From Methanobrevibacter millerae (GTDB lineage: Archaea > Methanobacteriota > Methanobacteria > Methanobacteriales > Methanobacteriaceae): a stretch of 64,000 nucleotides of DNA. Below the pieces are notes generated by a model. It was not told where the DNA came from. It worked only from the letters and a program-made list of their open reading frames with translations, and ran no database searches. Made by a program: the position numbers and the translations under genes. Numbering within the stretch: the first letter of the stretch is position 1; each line of letters starts with the position of its first letter. This document shows, in pieces, positions 35,774 to 44,787 of this stretch. Where the stretch lies: NCBI RefSeq assembly GCF_900103415.1, contig NZ_FMXB01000011.1:40299-104298 (forward strand). Reading direction: 5' to 3'.

Positions 35774-35826
35774 TTATTACTGAGTATTATTTTTAGGGCT
35801 AATTTTGATGTTTTAGTAATACTCAG
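35774..35826. promoter_or_regulatory. CTGAGTATTA-N27-TAATACTCAG inverted repeat before hcgG
   Basis: Ten-base arms at 35780-35789 and 35817-35826; an extra TATTAC overlaps the left arm. The array ends about 15 bases before the hcgG TATA-like TTTATATAAT (35842 onward). The half-sites AGTATTA/AGTAATACT are the same as upstream of cbiM. Confidence 0.55.
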
Positions 35827-35899
35827 CGATTAAAAATCAAAATTTATATAATATATTATAATACAATTATTTACTAGAATAAGTTGGGGTATTGATGTT

Positions 35900-37399
35900 A
35901 TGTATGATTTAATCAAAGAAGCGATTCATGATGATGCAGCAGCAATCGAGATATCAAAAATGGAAAATAAGGATGTGACGGAAGTTGTCGATGCGATTTC
36001 CCAATTGTCCCTTGAGGATACGATGAAACTGGGAATGCAATTTAAAAGATTTCCTTTAGGCTGTGATTTGACCGAAGTTGTTGCAGGAACATGCGCTTCT
36101 GATTTGGAGTTAATGGATTTGCTTGGAAACTGCAGGCTGGCGGATATGATTGGCGCACCTATCCATATCTGCGCATATGCATTTTCCGATATAGGTGAGA
36201 AGTTTGGAATGCGCGGAGTCGAAGTAATGCAGAAGGTTCATGATATCGTTGACGTGCCACTGGATTTGGATCATTTTGGAGAAAACGGGGCCATGAGGCT
36301 TCCTAAACATATCAGCGGATGCGGAGGAGAATGCTACAACAAGGGACCTGCATTTACCGAATGTCCTAGAGGAAGGATTCATGAAAGGCTCATTGATAAG
36401 GAACTGGAGCAAAAGCCCGACAAGGAAGACTGGGTAAAGCTGTCATCATCAGTTGCCGTCAATGTGACCTCCGAACAGACTGGCGACGGCCATGCAGCAC
36501 CGTTAAGGGAAGCTGAAGACATTGCAAAGCTGGCCAAAAAGTACGGCAGAGGACTGGAATCCATCATGTTTGTCGGTGACGGCTACGATGAAGTTATTAC
36601 AGGATTTGAAAAGTCAATCGAAATCGGCGCAGACGTTATTGTAGTTGAAGGAGGTCCGTTCAACAGGTGCGAAAACACAACGGATTCCTTTGCAAAGACA
36701 ATAGCTGCAGCCAGAATACTTGCTCCGGGAAAGGTCGTAGCAACCAACGGAGCTTATGAACATGAAGTCCGTGCGGGTCTGAGATCAGGATTGAACATGG
36801 TAATTACTGGTTTTCCTAAAAACCACCACGGATACATGTGCGGATTTGAGCCTGGAACGGCAAGAAGAGGCAAGTTCGGTCTTCCAAGAGTAATTCAAAT
36901 CATCAATGAAGAGTTCCCTAACAGAGGATTGCCTGTCCAGAAGCATGATCTGCTTGCACTGGCCACTGCAGTCAAGATTGCAGGACCTGATTACATTTAT
37001 CCTGCCAAAATAGGCTCATACGCAATCGGAGACGCCCATTGGGCAACGCTTGTCAGCTCCAATATGTATAAAAAAATTGAGTTAAAGCATACCCTTGATG
37101 AAATCGTAAGCCTCGCCGAAGGAAATACCATTGCATTGCACGGCGCCAGGTTCATATCATGGGTTATCGCCAAGGAATTGGATAATAAAGTTGATGAGAT
37201 TATCCTTGCCGATACTGACCCTTGGGTACAAAACATCAGTGTTGACAACCTGCAAGAAGAATTGAACGCCACAATCATTCCGGCTGAAGACGATGTTTCC
37301 GCATCAAAAGAAGCTGACTTTTCAATAGCCTCATCCACAATGATTCCTGTTAAGGAAAACATTTTAAAGAAAGTACCTAATGCTTTAACAATTGTATAA
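35900..37399 (+). CDS. hcgG: FeGP cofactor biosynthesis protein HcgG (HmdC)
   Basis: A 499-residue protein of the Hmd cofactor locus. Visible parts: an N-terminal segment with many conserved Cys (LGCDLTEVVAGTCAS, HISGCGGECYNKGPAFTECPRGR) and a C-terminal part resembling the fibrillarin-like end described for HcgG. Its exact step is not settled; a role in assembling the iron-CO or acyl ligands is proposed. Divergently transcribed from hmd. GGGGT about 9 bases before ATG 35900. Confidence 0.88.
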   Translation: MYDLIKEAIHDDAAAIEISKMENKDVTEVVDAISQLSLEDTMKLGMQFKRFPLGCDLTEVVAGTCASDLELMDLLGNCRLADMIGAPIHICAYAFSDIGEKFGMRGVEVMQKVHDIVDVPLDLDHFGENGAMRLPKHISGCGGECYNKGPAFTECPRGRIHERLIDKELEQKPDKEDWVKLSSSVAVNVTSEQTGDGHAAPLREAEDIAKLAKKYGRGLESIMFVGDGYDEVITGFEKSIEIGADVIVVEGGPFNRCENTTDSFAKTIAAARILAPGKVVATNGAYEHEVRAGLRSGLNMVITGFPKNHHGYMCGFEPGTARRGKFGLPRVIQIINEEFPNRGLPVQKHDLLALATAVKIAGPDYIYPAKIGSYAIGDAHWATLVSSNMYKKIELKHTLDEIVSLAEGNTIALHGARFISWVIAKELDNKVDEIILADTDPWVQNISVDNLQEELNATIIPAEDDVSASKEADFSIASSTMIPVKENILKKVPNALTIV

Positions 37400-37421
37400 T
37401 ATTAAAGTATTTAAATAAGAA

Positions 37422-37448
37422 AAATAAATGTATTATATGCATTTATTT
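37422..37448 (+). terminator. Hairpin plus T-run after hcgG
   Basis: AAATAAATG, a 9-base loop, then CATTTATTT followed by a run of Ts. Lies 23 bases after the hcgG stop and before the next gene's TTG start. Confidence 0.55.
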
Positions 37449-37473
37449 TAATTTATTTTTTTTAGGTGGTACT

Positions 37474-38364
37474 TTGAATCATTCAAAAATTATTTTAGTA
37501 GCATGTATTTCCGCTTTTGTTGCCATAACAACGGCTGTTTTAGGTGTTGCGGGTACAATTATCGGGTCAGTATTGTCATCTGTTCTCTATAATGTGCTGT
37601 CTGAAGCCCTGGAAAAGCCTGTAAGCGATGCAAAGCTTCCTTCCAATTTTGAATGGGATATTGCATTCATATTTCCTTTGGTGGTTATTCTGATAATTCA
37701 ATTGCTGCTGATTCTGGCATTCCTATCTGAATGGGGAATACTGCCTCGTGTGTTTTTGAATATCTATTTATCAATTCAGGGAATTGCATCCAATAATCTG
37801 TATAGGATTTTAGGGTTGTCTTTAATTGTAATGAGCGTTTATCCTTTTATTTTAAAAAGGGATATTGTTACAAGAAATGACGGAATATTAATATTCTTCA
37901 TCGGATTAATATTTTTGGCCAGAGGATTTTCAGATATCGGAGGAAACATATCTCAGGTATATGATATGATTTTCGATTTCTTTGATTTCCCGATAGCAAT
38001 AATAGCTTTCATATTGTTGATTTATGTCATTCACAATATTTTGTCCTCTGCAAGAAATTCCCAAAAATTCAGTTCAATAAAAAGCAGCATAACCCTAAAT
38101 AATCAGGATGATTTGGAAATGAAGCAGACTTATGAGAGAAAATCCCGCATAAATCTGGATGATTTGGAACTGAAAGAAACTCACCGCAGCAAATCCCGCA
38201 GGAATCGGGATAATTTGGAGCTTAAGCACACACATCCTAGAAAAGGCGAACCTAAAAGATATCCTCCTAAAAACGATTATAAATCTTCTCATAGAAAAAT
38301 AAATGAATCATCTGAAGGATTTCATTTTGAATCCAATGATTTACTTGATGATTATAAAAAATAG
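37474..38364 (+). CDS. Membrane protein with charged C-terminal repeats
   Basis: A 296-residue protein with about five to six helices in residues 1-190 and a charged cytoplasmic-looking tail. The tail has three imperfect repeats of about 18 residues: DDLEMKQTYERKSR, DDLELKETHRSKSR and DNLELKHTHPRKGE. The TTG start is supported by AGGTGG just before it. It lies 5 bases before the PhoU-like regulator gene and so is probably in the same unit. No known family recognised. Confidence 0.65.
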   Translation: MNHSKIILVACISAFVAITTAVLGVAGTIIGSVLSSVLYNVLSEALEKPVSDAKLPSNFEWDIAFIFPLVVILIIQLLLILAFLSEWGILPRVFLNIYLSIQGIASNNLYRILGLSLIVMSVYPFILKRDIVTRNDGILIFFIGLIFLARGFSDIGGNISQVYDMIFDFFDFPIAIIAFILLIYVIHNILSSARNSQKFSSIKSSITLNNQDDLEMKQTYERKSRINLDDLELKETHRSKSRRNRDNLELKHTHPRKGEPKRYPPKNDYKSSHRKINESSEGFHFESNDLLDDYKK

Positions 38365-38369
38365 ATAGT

Positions 38370-39260
38370 ATGGCTAAGAAAAACAAGACTTTAAAGGACA
38401 TTCTGGATTTGATTCTATATGAAAATCCCGCCACTCAGGATGAGATTGCGGAAAGACTGGGAATTTCCAGAAGATACGTTTCCCAATTGATACAGCCGTT
38501 AATTAAGGAAGGAGCCATTAAAAGGGCATATATGATAGACTTGAAAAGCTACGAGCAGATTGCGGAATCATTGGGGGATTATGTTACTCCAAAAAATATT
38601 TCCGGCAACGTTTTAATTAATGACATGCTCTTTAACATGGCCAAGCACGTGAATTATCAGCTTGAAATGTCCTTTAATGCAATTCTTGAATCTGATACGG
38701 ATATGGCCAACAAGGCTTTGGAAATGGATTATACTACCAATAACATGGTTGAAAAAGTTAGAACTTCCGTTGAAACCATTGCCAGCATCAATCAGCATTC
38801 GGAGCTTTCAAAATCTCTCTTGTATAATGAAGTTGCATACGATCTGGAGCGTATCGGCGATTACTGCGCCCATATTGCTAAATTCGCTATCAATGAAGTT
38901 TATGAGATTAACGAATCCATCCTTAAAAAGCTAAAGAAAATGTATAAGACGGCTCAAAAGATGATTCGTCTGTCAATGCTTGCGTTTCTGGAAGGGGATA
39001 CGGATTTAAAGGATGACATTATGGAACTGGAAGAGTCCATCCATATCCTTCAGACCAAAGCCATTAACCTGATTGCTACCCAAATGGCTGAAAGTTCTTT
39101 CGATGAAAAGGAACGTTCCAACTATTTCATTTACTTGTTTAGGGTAATCAAGGCTTTTGAAAGAATCGGAGACATTTCAGTTGAAATCAGGGACGTTGCC
39201 ATTGAGTTTCATGACAATATTCCAAGGCCGACCACTCCACGTTCATTCAGGCTAAATTAA
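38370..39260 (+). CDS. PhoU family regulator with N-terminal helix-turn-helix
   Basis: A 296-residue protein combining a winged-helix domain (about 15-60: ATQDEIAERLGISRRYVSQLIQPLIKEGAIKRAYMI) with two PhoU three-helix repeats (including DLERIGDYCAHIAKFAINE and FERIGDISVEIRDVAIEF, the E/DxxxD metal-binding motifs). In archaea such fusions probably control the phosphate regulon directly on DNA. It lies upstream of pstSCAB and shares its strand. Confidence 0.88.
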   Translation: MAKKNKTLKDILDLILYENPATQDEIAERLGISRRYVSQLIQPLIKEGAIKRAYMIDLKSYEQIAESLGDYVTPKNISGNVLINDMLFNMAKHVNYQLEMSFNAILESDTDMANKALEMDYTTNNMVEKVRTSVETIASINQHSELSKSLLYNEVAYDLERIGDYCAHIAKFAINEVYEINESILKKLKKMYKTAQKMIRLSMLAFLEGDTDLKDDIMELEESIHILQTKAINLIATQMAESSFDEKERSNYFIYLFRVIKAFERIGDISVEIRDVAIEFHDNIPRPTTPRSFRLN

Positions 39261-39319
39261 TTTATTTTTTTTTCAAAAATTATTTCCTATTTAGTGAAAT
39301 TTTGTTCACAAAAAGCAAA

Positions 39320-39331
39320 GTATATATACTT
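39320..39331 (+). promoter_or_regulatory. Palindromic TATA region before pstS
   Basis: AAGTATATATACTT (about 39318-39331) is a palindrome containing the TATA box of the pst operon, about 35 bases before the pstS ATG. A PhoU/HTH regulator binding there would block TBP; this is inference. Confidence 0.4.
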
Positions 39332-39363
39332 CCTCACCATAAGTCTATTGTACGGTGAGAACA

Positions 39364-40173
39364 ATGAAAAAAACTAGGAAATATATTATATTCTCATTAA
39401 TATTATGCCTGGGGGCATTGCTGTTAATTCAAGGAAACGCAAACTCTCAGGAAATTAATATTATTGGTTCTACATCTATTCAGCCGGTTTGCGAAGATCT
39501 GGTTGAAGAATATAAGAAAAGCCATCCTGATGCATCGATTAATGTTCAGGGAGGCGGATCCAACATGGCTATTAAGTGTGTTAATGCTGATGTTGCAGAC
39601 ATCGGTATGTGCTCAAAGGAACTGGATAACGATTATAACTTTACGCAATATGAATTGGGCCGTGAAGGCATAATTGTCGCTGTAAATCCTTCAAATAATG
39701 TAAGCGATTTGTCAGAAGAGGAAATCAGAGGAATTTTTGGCGGCAATATTACTAACTGGAATCAGGTGGGAGGTGAAAATCAGGAGATTAACGTCTTTGT
39801 TCGCGAAGAAGCATCCGGCACCTTGGATGCGTTTAAACATAGTGTAATGAATCAAACCCCTATTTTATCGCAAGCTATCGTTTTGAATTCGCAGGGTTCA
39901 ATTAAACAGGCAATCCAGCAGGACACTTCATCTATAGGCATCGTATCATTTTCATATCTGGATGATGATATCAAGGCATTGGCCATTAATGGGGTCTATC
40001 CGAGCGAAAGTTCAATAGAGAATAATTCATACCTGATTCAAAGACCATTTTTGCTTCTCATTAATGACGAACAAAGCGAGGAAATGAAGGATTTCGTTGA
40101 TTGGCTAGATACTGGTGAAGCGGATGAAGTCTTAAATGAAAACAAAATTCTTTGTGGTGTTAAAAATGAATGA
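39364..40173 (+). CDS. pstS: Phosphate ABC transporter substrate-binding protein
   Basis: A 269-residue secreted binding protein. The signal peptide is KKTRKYIIFSLILCLGALLLIQGNANS; mature part begins with EINIIGSTSIQPVCEDL and has GGGSNMAIKCV and VREEASGTLDAF, the phosphate-binding loops. ATG 39364 follows GGTGAG. First gene of pstSCAB; overlaps pstC by 8 bases. Confidence 0.93.
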   Translation: MKKTRKYIIFSLILCLGALLLIQGNANSQEINIIGSTSIQPVCEDLVEEYKKSHPDASINVQGGGSNMAIKCVNADVADIGMCSKELDNDYNFTQYELGREGIIVAVNPSNNVSDLSEEEIRGIFGGNITNWNQVGGENQEINVFVREEASGTLDAFKHSVMNQTPILSQAIVLNSQGSIKQAIQQDTSSIGIVSFSYLDDDIKALAINGVYPSESSIENNSYLIQRPFLLLINDEQSEEMKDFVDWLDTGEADEVLNENKILCGVKNE

Positions 40174-41008
40174 AAAGCTGATTGAAAACGGATTGCTTTT
40201 TATTACACTTATATTAACTTTAATCATCGGATTAATGCTGTTTTTTCTGATTTCACAGTCCATGCCGGCCTTTGGCCAAATCGGTTTTCAGGAAATGCTT
40301 GCTGGTTTAAAATGGCTGCCGGATATGGAAATTTTCGGGACATTTCCAATGATATTGTCGACCTTAACGGTGAGCTTTCTGGCGTTAATGATTGCAGTTC
40401 CATTATCCCTAACTACAGCCATTTACATTGAAGAGATTGCTTCAGACTATGTCAAAGAACTTTTTAAACCTATAATACAGACATTGGCAGGAATTCCATC
40501 TGTAGTTTATGGATTTTTTGGGTTGACTGTTCTTGTGCCGTTAATCAGGGAAAACCTTGGAGGCACAGGCTTTAGCATTTTAACCGCATCAATCGTTCTT
40601 GCAATAATGATTCTGCCAACGATAATTTCGCTTTCTCAGGATGCAATCAGCAATGTGGCATTTGACTATAGGCAGGCATCATTGGCATTGGGATCAAGTC
40701 ATTTTCAAACGATTCGCCACATCATAATCCCATGCGCACTTCCAGGAATCTTTACCGGAATAATTCTGGGTCTGGGACGTGCAGTGGGCGAAACGCTGGC
40801 TGTATTAATGATTGTCGGAAATGTTGCACAGATTCCAAATTCATTAATCGATCCGGTAAGGACATTGGCGTCAAATATTGCTTTGGAAATGGGTTATGCA
40901 ATGGATATTCACTATAATGCATTGTTTGCAAGCGCATTAATCCTATTTGCAATTATTATTGTATTAATGTTAATTTCCACATACATTCAACATAAATGGG
41001 GGTGTTAA
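40166..41008 (+). CDS. pstC: Phosphate ABC transporter permease PstC
   Basis: A 280-residue permease with six helices. The coupling loop is SNVAFDYRQASLALGSSHFQTIRHIIIPCALPGIFTGIILGLGRAVGETLAVLMIVGN (EAA-type motif). Start ATG 40166 (behind GGTG) overlaps the pstS end. The pstA gene follows after one base. Confidence 0.93.
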   Translation: MNEKLIENGLLFITLILTLIIGLMLFFLISQSMPAFGQIGFQEMLAGLKWLPDMEIFGTFPMILSTLTVSFLALMIAVPLSLTTAIYIEEIASDYVKELFKPIIQTLAGIPSVVYGFFGLTVLVPLIRENLGGTGFSILTASIVLAIMILPTIISLSQDAISNVAFDYRQASLALGSSHFQTIRHIIIPCALPGIFTGIILGLGRAVGETLAVLMIVGNVAQIPNSLIDPVRTLASNIALEMGYAMDIHYNALFASALILFAIIIVLMLISTYIQHKWGC

Positions 41009-41009
41009 A

Positions 41010-41831
41010 ATGGATTTCACAAAAAGACTGCTTTTTACGTCTTCCGCTGCTCTTACGGTATCAATTCTTCTGGTTATAATTTCATATATTCTGCTTAAGG
41101 GCCTGCCTTTGGTTGATTTCGAATTCATATTTTCAAATCCAATCGATTCGGGTAAATCGGGCGGAATACTGCCGATGATTCTCTCCAGTCTCTATCTGGT
41201 AGTGTTAACGGCATTGATTTCAGTTCCGATATCTGTGGGCTCTGCAATCTACGTTACCCAATACTGCAGGAATGATAATCTCACAAGAATCATAAGATTC
41301 TGCTCACAGACCTTGGCGGCGGTTCCCTCAATCGTTTACGGACTGTTCGGATTTGCATTTTTCATTCTCTTTTTAAAACTGGACTGGTCGCTGCTTTGCG
41401 CATCTCTGGTCTTGGCATTAATGTCAATTCCAACCATATTTCAGGTATCGGAAGTCAGCTTGAATTCAATTCCCGTGGAATTAACCCAGGCTAGCCTGGC
41501 CTTGGGCGCCAGCAAATCGCAGGCAATAACTTCCGTAATTTTGCCTTCAGCACTTTCAGGGATTTTCACAGGAGTTGTCCTTGCGTTGACCAGAGCCATT
41601 TCGGAAGCGGCTGCGGTCATGTTTGTTGTCGGCTCGACATTTGCGATTCCGTTATCAATATTCGATGCTGGAAGACCTCTACCCCTTCATTTATACATTT
41701 TAGCTACGGAAGGAGTTTCAATTGAAAATGCATATGCAACGGCAGCTGTGCTGCTGATAATAATCTTGATAATAACAGTTTTAAGCAATTATCTGATTAA
41801 CAGGTATCAAAATAAAATCGGAGGAATCTAA
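41010..41831 (+). CDS. pstA: Phosphate ABC transporter permease PstA
   Basis: A 273-residue six-helix permease paralogous to PstC, with coupling motif ELTQASLALGASKSQAITSVILPSALSGIFTGVVLALTRAISEAAAVMFVVGS. Directly abuts pstB. Confidence 0.93.
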   Translation: MDFTKRLLFTSSAALTVSILLVIISYILLKGLPLVDFEFIFSNPIDSGKSGGILPMILSSLYLVVLTALISVPISVGSAIYVTQYCRNDNLTRIIRFCSQTLAAVPSIVYGLFGFAFFILFLKLDWSLLCASLVLALMSIPTIFQVSEVSLNSIPVELTQASLALGASKSQAITSVILPSALSGIFTGVVLALTRAISEAAAVMFVVGSTFAIPLSIFDAGRPLPLHLYILATEGVSIENAYATAAVLLIIILIITVLSNYLINRYQNKIGGI

Positions 41832-42581
41832 ATGAAAATTAAAGCTGAAGATTTCAATGTAAATATTGACGATAAACAGGTATTAAGCGACATTAATCTG
41901 AATATCCGCGAAAAGTCAATCCATTCGATTATCGGCCCTTCAGGATGCGGCAAATCAACATTCTTGAAATCCATTAATCGCATGAACGACCTATTGAAAA
42001 ACTTTAAATGCAGCGGAAGCATCAGTCTGGATGGCAAAAACGTTTATGACGATGACATTGATGTCGTTAGTTTAAGAAAAAGAGTCGGAATGGTATTTCA
42101 AAAGGCAAATCCATTTCCCAAATCAATTTTTGAAAATGTGGCCTACGGGTTGAAAATTGCCGGTGAGGATGATTCCGGCCGCATTAATGAAGTTGTTGAG
42201 AATTGCCTAAAGTCCGTTGGACTGTGGGATGAAATCAAAGACAAGCTTCACCAGTCTGCTCTTAAATTGTCCGGCGGCCAGCAGCAGAGGCTGTGCATTG
42301 CAAGAAGCATTGCAGTCAATCCGGAAGTCATTCTGATGGACGAGCCATGCTCCGCACTTGACCCGCTTTCAACTTTAAAGATTGAGGATTTGATTCAGGA
42401 GCTAAAAAAAGATTATACGATTGTTCTGGTAACCCACAATATGCAGCAGGCAAGCAGAGCGTCAGATTTCACTTCATTTTTCTTGGATGGTGAAATTATC
42501 GAAAGCGCAAGGACTTCACAGATATTTTCAAATCCTGAAGAAGAGAAAACGCAGAATTATATTTCAGGGAGGTTTGGTTAA
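41832..42581 (+). CDS. pstB: Phosphate ABC transporter ATPase PstB
   Basis: A 249-residue ATPase: GPSGCGKST (Walker A), [16 protein letters not shown] (signature), [12 protein letters not shown] (Walker B), [13 protein letters not shown] (H loop), plus the PstB-specific INRMNDL. It ends the operon, overlapping the convergent membrane gene by 4 bases. Confidence 0.95.
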   Translation: MKIKAEDFNVNIDDKQVLSDINLNIREKSIHSIIGPSGCGKSTFLKSINRMNDLLKNFKCSGSISLDGKNVYDDDIDVVSLRKRVGMVFQKANPFPKSIFENVAYGLKIAGEDDSGRINEVVENCLKSVGLWDEIKDKLHQSALKLSGGQQQRLCIARSIAVNPEVILMDEPCSALDPLSTLKIEDLIQELKKDYTIVLVTHNMQQASRASDFTSFFLDGEIIESARTSQIFSNPEEEKTQNYISGRFG

Positions 42582-43045
42582 CGGCATTCTTTTGCATGAT
42601 TCAGGTGGATTCCTATGTGGCCAATCCCTAAAATTAATGTTGCAATGATTAATGGGATGTTTTTGCCGTAGATTCCCAGTAATAGAAATGCCAAGACAGG
42701 CAATGTCGCACCGGCAACCGGAATTCCCAAAAAGCCTGAATACATGTCCCGCATTCTTTTCTCGCTTTTAAAATATCTTATCCAGTAGATTTCATAGAGC
42801 ACCATTAATGCGAATGCCATGATTAATATTATTATCTGCCAGGAAAATCTGACGTTAAAGTCTGTAAAAATCAGTGAAAAACAGACAACTAGAATCTGTC
42901 CAACCCTTTCAAGGACGGACAGTATCCTGTTTTCATTTTTTACATATTCATCGTAATCTGAGGGTTTGTTTTTTGTCCAGATTAAGTTTGGAGCAAAAAG
43001 CATTATCAGAAATATCGCCCCGACGTATGAAAAGCCGAAATCCAT
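42578..43045 (-). CDS. Small polytopic membrane protein of unknown function
   Basis: A 155-residue protein with four to five helices (for example [53 protein letters not shown]). Contains [24 protein letters not shown] between helices 1 and 2. It lies 9 bases after the fumarase gene on the same strand and could be cotranscribed. No functional assignment. Confidence 0.65.
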   Translation of the reverse strand: MDFGFSYVGAIFLIMLFAPNLIWTKNKPSDYDEYVKNENRILSVLERVGQILVVCFSLIFTDFNVRFSWQIIILIMAFALMVLYEIYWIRYFKSEKRMRDMYSGFLGIPVAGATLPVLAFLLLGIYGKNIPLIIATLILGIGHIGIHLNHAKECR

Positions 43046-43054
43046 ATTTATTTA

Positions 43055-43897
43055 CTATTTATCGTAAATCCTTCCGGTAGCATGCCTGTCCGCCCAGCAT
43101 TGGATGCAGACTCCGATTGGAAGGCCTGCAGTATGGGTATGTGCTTTAAGGATTTTTACATCTAAAGTGGTGGTTTTTCCGCCAAGACCCATCGGTCCGA
43201 TTCCGGAGGCATTAATCTCTTCAAGAATCTCTTCTTCCAGTTTAGCTATTTCCGGATCTGGGTTTCTCTCGCCCACTTTTCCAAGCAAAGCCTTTTTACC
43301 CAATTTTAAACATAAATCAGATGTTCCTCCGATTCCAACACCCACAACGGTTGGAGGGCATGGTTTTCCTTTTGCTTTAAGAACTGATTCGACAACGAAC
43401 TCCTTAATGCCTTCGATTCCTTCAGCCGGAAGAGCCATTTTCATGGCATTGTTGTTTTCTGAACCGAATCCTTTCGGTAAAATGGTTATTTCAAGATAAT
43501 CTTCATCAATCAGCTCGATATCAATTGGGGGGATGTAATCTCCCACATTAATGTTCGTATTCTTGCGTGACAGCGGATCCACGATATTTGGCCGGATAGG
43601 GACTTCCTTCGTTGCCTTTTCGATACCTTCCTCTATCCCTTTGCGCAAATCTTCAACTTCAACGTTACCCAATTTGACAAAAACAACGGGCAGACCTGTA
43701 TCTTGGCACATAGGAATGCCTTTTTCTTCTGCAAGTTCAATATTTTTCAAGATAGCTTCAATATTTAGCCTGGCCAATTCATGTTCCTCACGTTTAAGCG
43801 CATCTTCAAGTGATTTTTTTACATCATCACCGAGAACAATGACGGCCTGCCTGTAAAGCTCATAAACTTTCTCTTTTATAACATCTTTTGAAATCAA
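43055..43897 (-). CDS. Fumarate hydratase class I, alpha subunit
   Basis: A 280-residue Fe-S dehydratase subunit that works with a separate beta subunit (not in this window) to interconvert fumarate and malate in the incomplete reductive citric acid pathway. Cluster cysteines are visible in [22 protein letters not shown] and the conserved C near [15 protein letters not shown]. It may instead act on tartrate, but the pathway makes fumarate likely. It lies downstream of the por operon, separated by the duplicated porF fragment. Confidence 0.9.
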   Translation of the reverse strand: MISKDVIKEKVYELYRQAVIVLGDDVKKSLEDALKREEHELARLNIEAILKNIELAEEKGIPMCQDTGLPVVFVKLGNVEVEDLRKGIEEGIEKATKEVPIRPNIVDPLSRKNTNINVGDYIPPIDIELIDEDYLEITILPKGFGSENNNAMKMALPAEGIEGIKEFVVESVLKAKGKPCPPTVVGVGIGGTSDLCLKLGKKALLGKVGERNPDPEIAKLEEEILEEINASGIGPMGLGGKTTTLDVKILKAHTHTAGLPIGVCIQCWADRHATGRIYDK

Positions 43898-43969
43898 AAT
43901 AAAAACCCTTGTAAAATTAATTACTATTATGTATGGTTTTAAAATGTTATAAATATTATTAAAAATAGT

Positions 43970-44122
43970 TTAGATGTGGATGGCTCCAATCGGACAGACA
44001 TCAACGCACTGTTTGCATTTATCGCATTTCTCTTCATTTATGGTAATGGCTCCGCCCAATACTTCAATGGCATCGTTGGGACATTCCTTCAGGCATGGCG
44101 CTTCTGATGGTGTACAGTTCAT
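43970..44122 (-). pseudogene. 5'-truncated duplicate of the porF ferredoxin
   Basis: Encodes 50 residues identical to the C-terminal part of the ferredoxin at 48570-48797 except one (CKQCVDVCP against CRQCVDVCP). Nucleotides 43977-44131 match 48577-48731 with only two differences and a constant offset of 4600 bases. It lacks the N-terminal 24 residues including the first cysteine of cluster I. An internal ATG could start it, but no ribosome binding site fits. Best read as the duplicated end left by insertion of the adhesin island. Confidence 0.85.
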
Positions 44123-44131
44123 ACAAAATAA
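43977..44131. repeat. 155-bp direct repeat, left copy
   Basis: 98.7 percent identical to 48577-48731 in the same orientation (differences at 44013 and 44099). Together they flank a 4.4 kb AT-rich island (44132-48576). Confidence 0.92.
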
Positions 44132-44203
44132 ATTAATTCATACATAATTTTTAAATATATATCATGTTGTAGAAAAAAATATAAAGAGATAGTTAAAAAC
44201 TAT

Positions 44204-44773
44204 CTAATTTAAAAAATCTAATTCAATGGGTTTGTCATTAGCTATAATTGGAGCATGTTCATATGATTTTGAATGTGAATATTCGTAGTATGTTGGTTTT
44301 ATTCCTCCTGCTTTAGCATTCATCTCATTTATCATATCTTCTTGGCTTGGATAATAAGTATCTGAACCATCTTCATGATAAACAATAATTTTTTTATTTA
44401 ATGCTGATGAATATTTATTCATTTCGTATTCTGGAAATTTAGTGTATATGGAAGTTCCATTAAATTTTATTGAATCTTCAGTAATTTCATATGAATTGCT
44501 ATTAGCAAACTCTAAAAAAGAAGACTCTTTAGTACTAATGTTATTAACTGTTGTTTTAATACTATTTGAAGTAGGGATATTGTAACTTAATAAAATATTC
44601 TCTGTTTGGTTTGAATTTATTAGTTCTTTAAAATCTATCATATCTTTTGTTTCATTAATATTATTTGCAGATTGTGTATTGTCATTAATAATAATGTCGG
44701 TATTTAATATATTTGCATATGCACCACATAATAATATGATTACAATTATTGGTATTATATATATTATTTTCAT
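44204..44773 (-). CDS. Secreted Asn-rich hypothetical protein
   Basis: A 189-residue protein with a signal peptide or anchor (IIYIIPIIVIILLCGAYANIL) followed by a polar, Asn/Ser/Thr-rich region and a Tyr-rich C-terminus (YHEDGSDTYYPSQEDM, PTYYEYSHSKSYEH). No known domain. It starts 14 bases after the transglutaminase-like gene and is AT-rich like the rest of the island. Confidence 0.6.
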   Translation of the reverse strand: MKIIYIIPIIVIILLCGAYANILNTDIIINDNTQSANNINETKDMIDFKELINSNQTENILLSYNIPTSNSIKTTVNNISTKESSFLEFANSNSYEITEDSIKFNGTSIYTKFPEYEMNKYSSALNKKIIVYHEDGSDTYYPSQEDMINEMNAKAGGIKPTYYEYSHSKSYEHAPIIANDKPIELDFLN

Positions 44774-44787
44774 TTTATCACTCCATT

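Noticed and set aside
43970..44122. Functional second ferredoxin
   Set aside because: First-cluster cysteine and N-terminus are missing, no binding site precedes the internal ATG, and it is a near-exact partial copy of porF.
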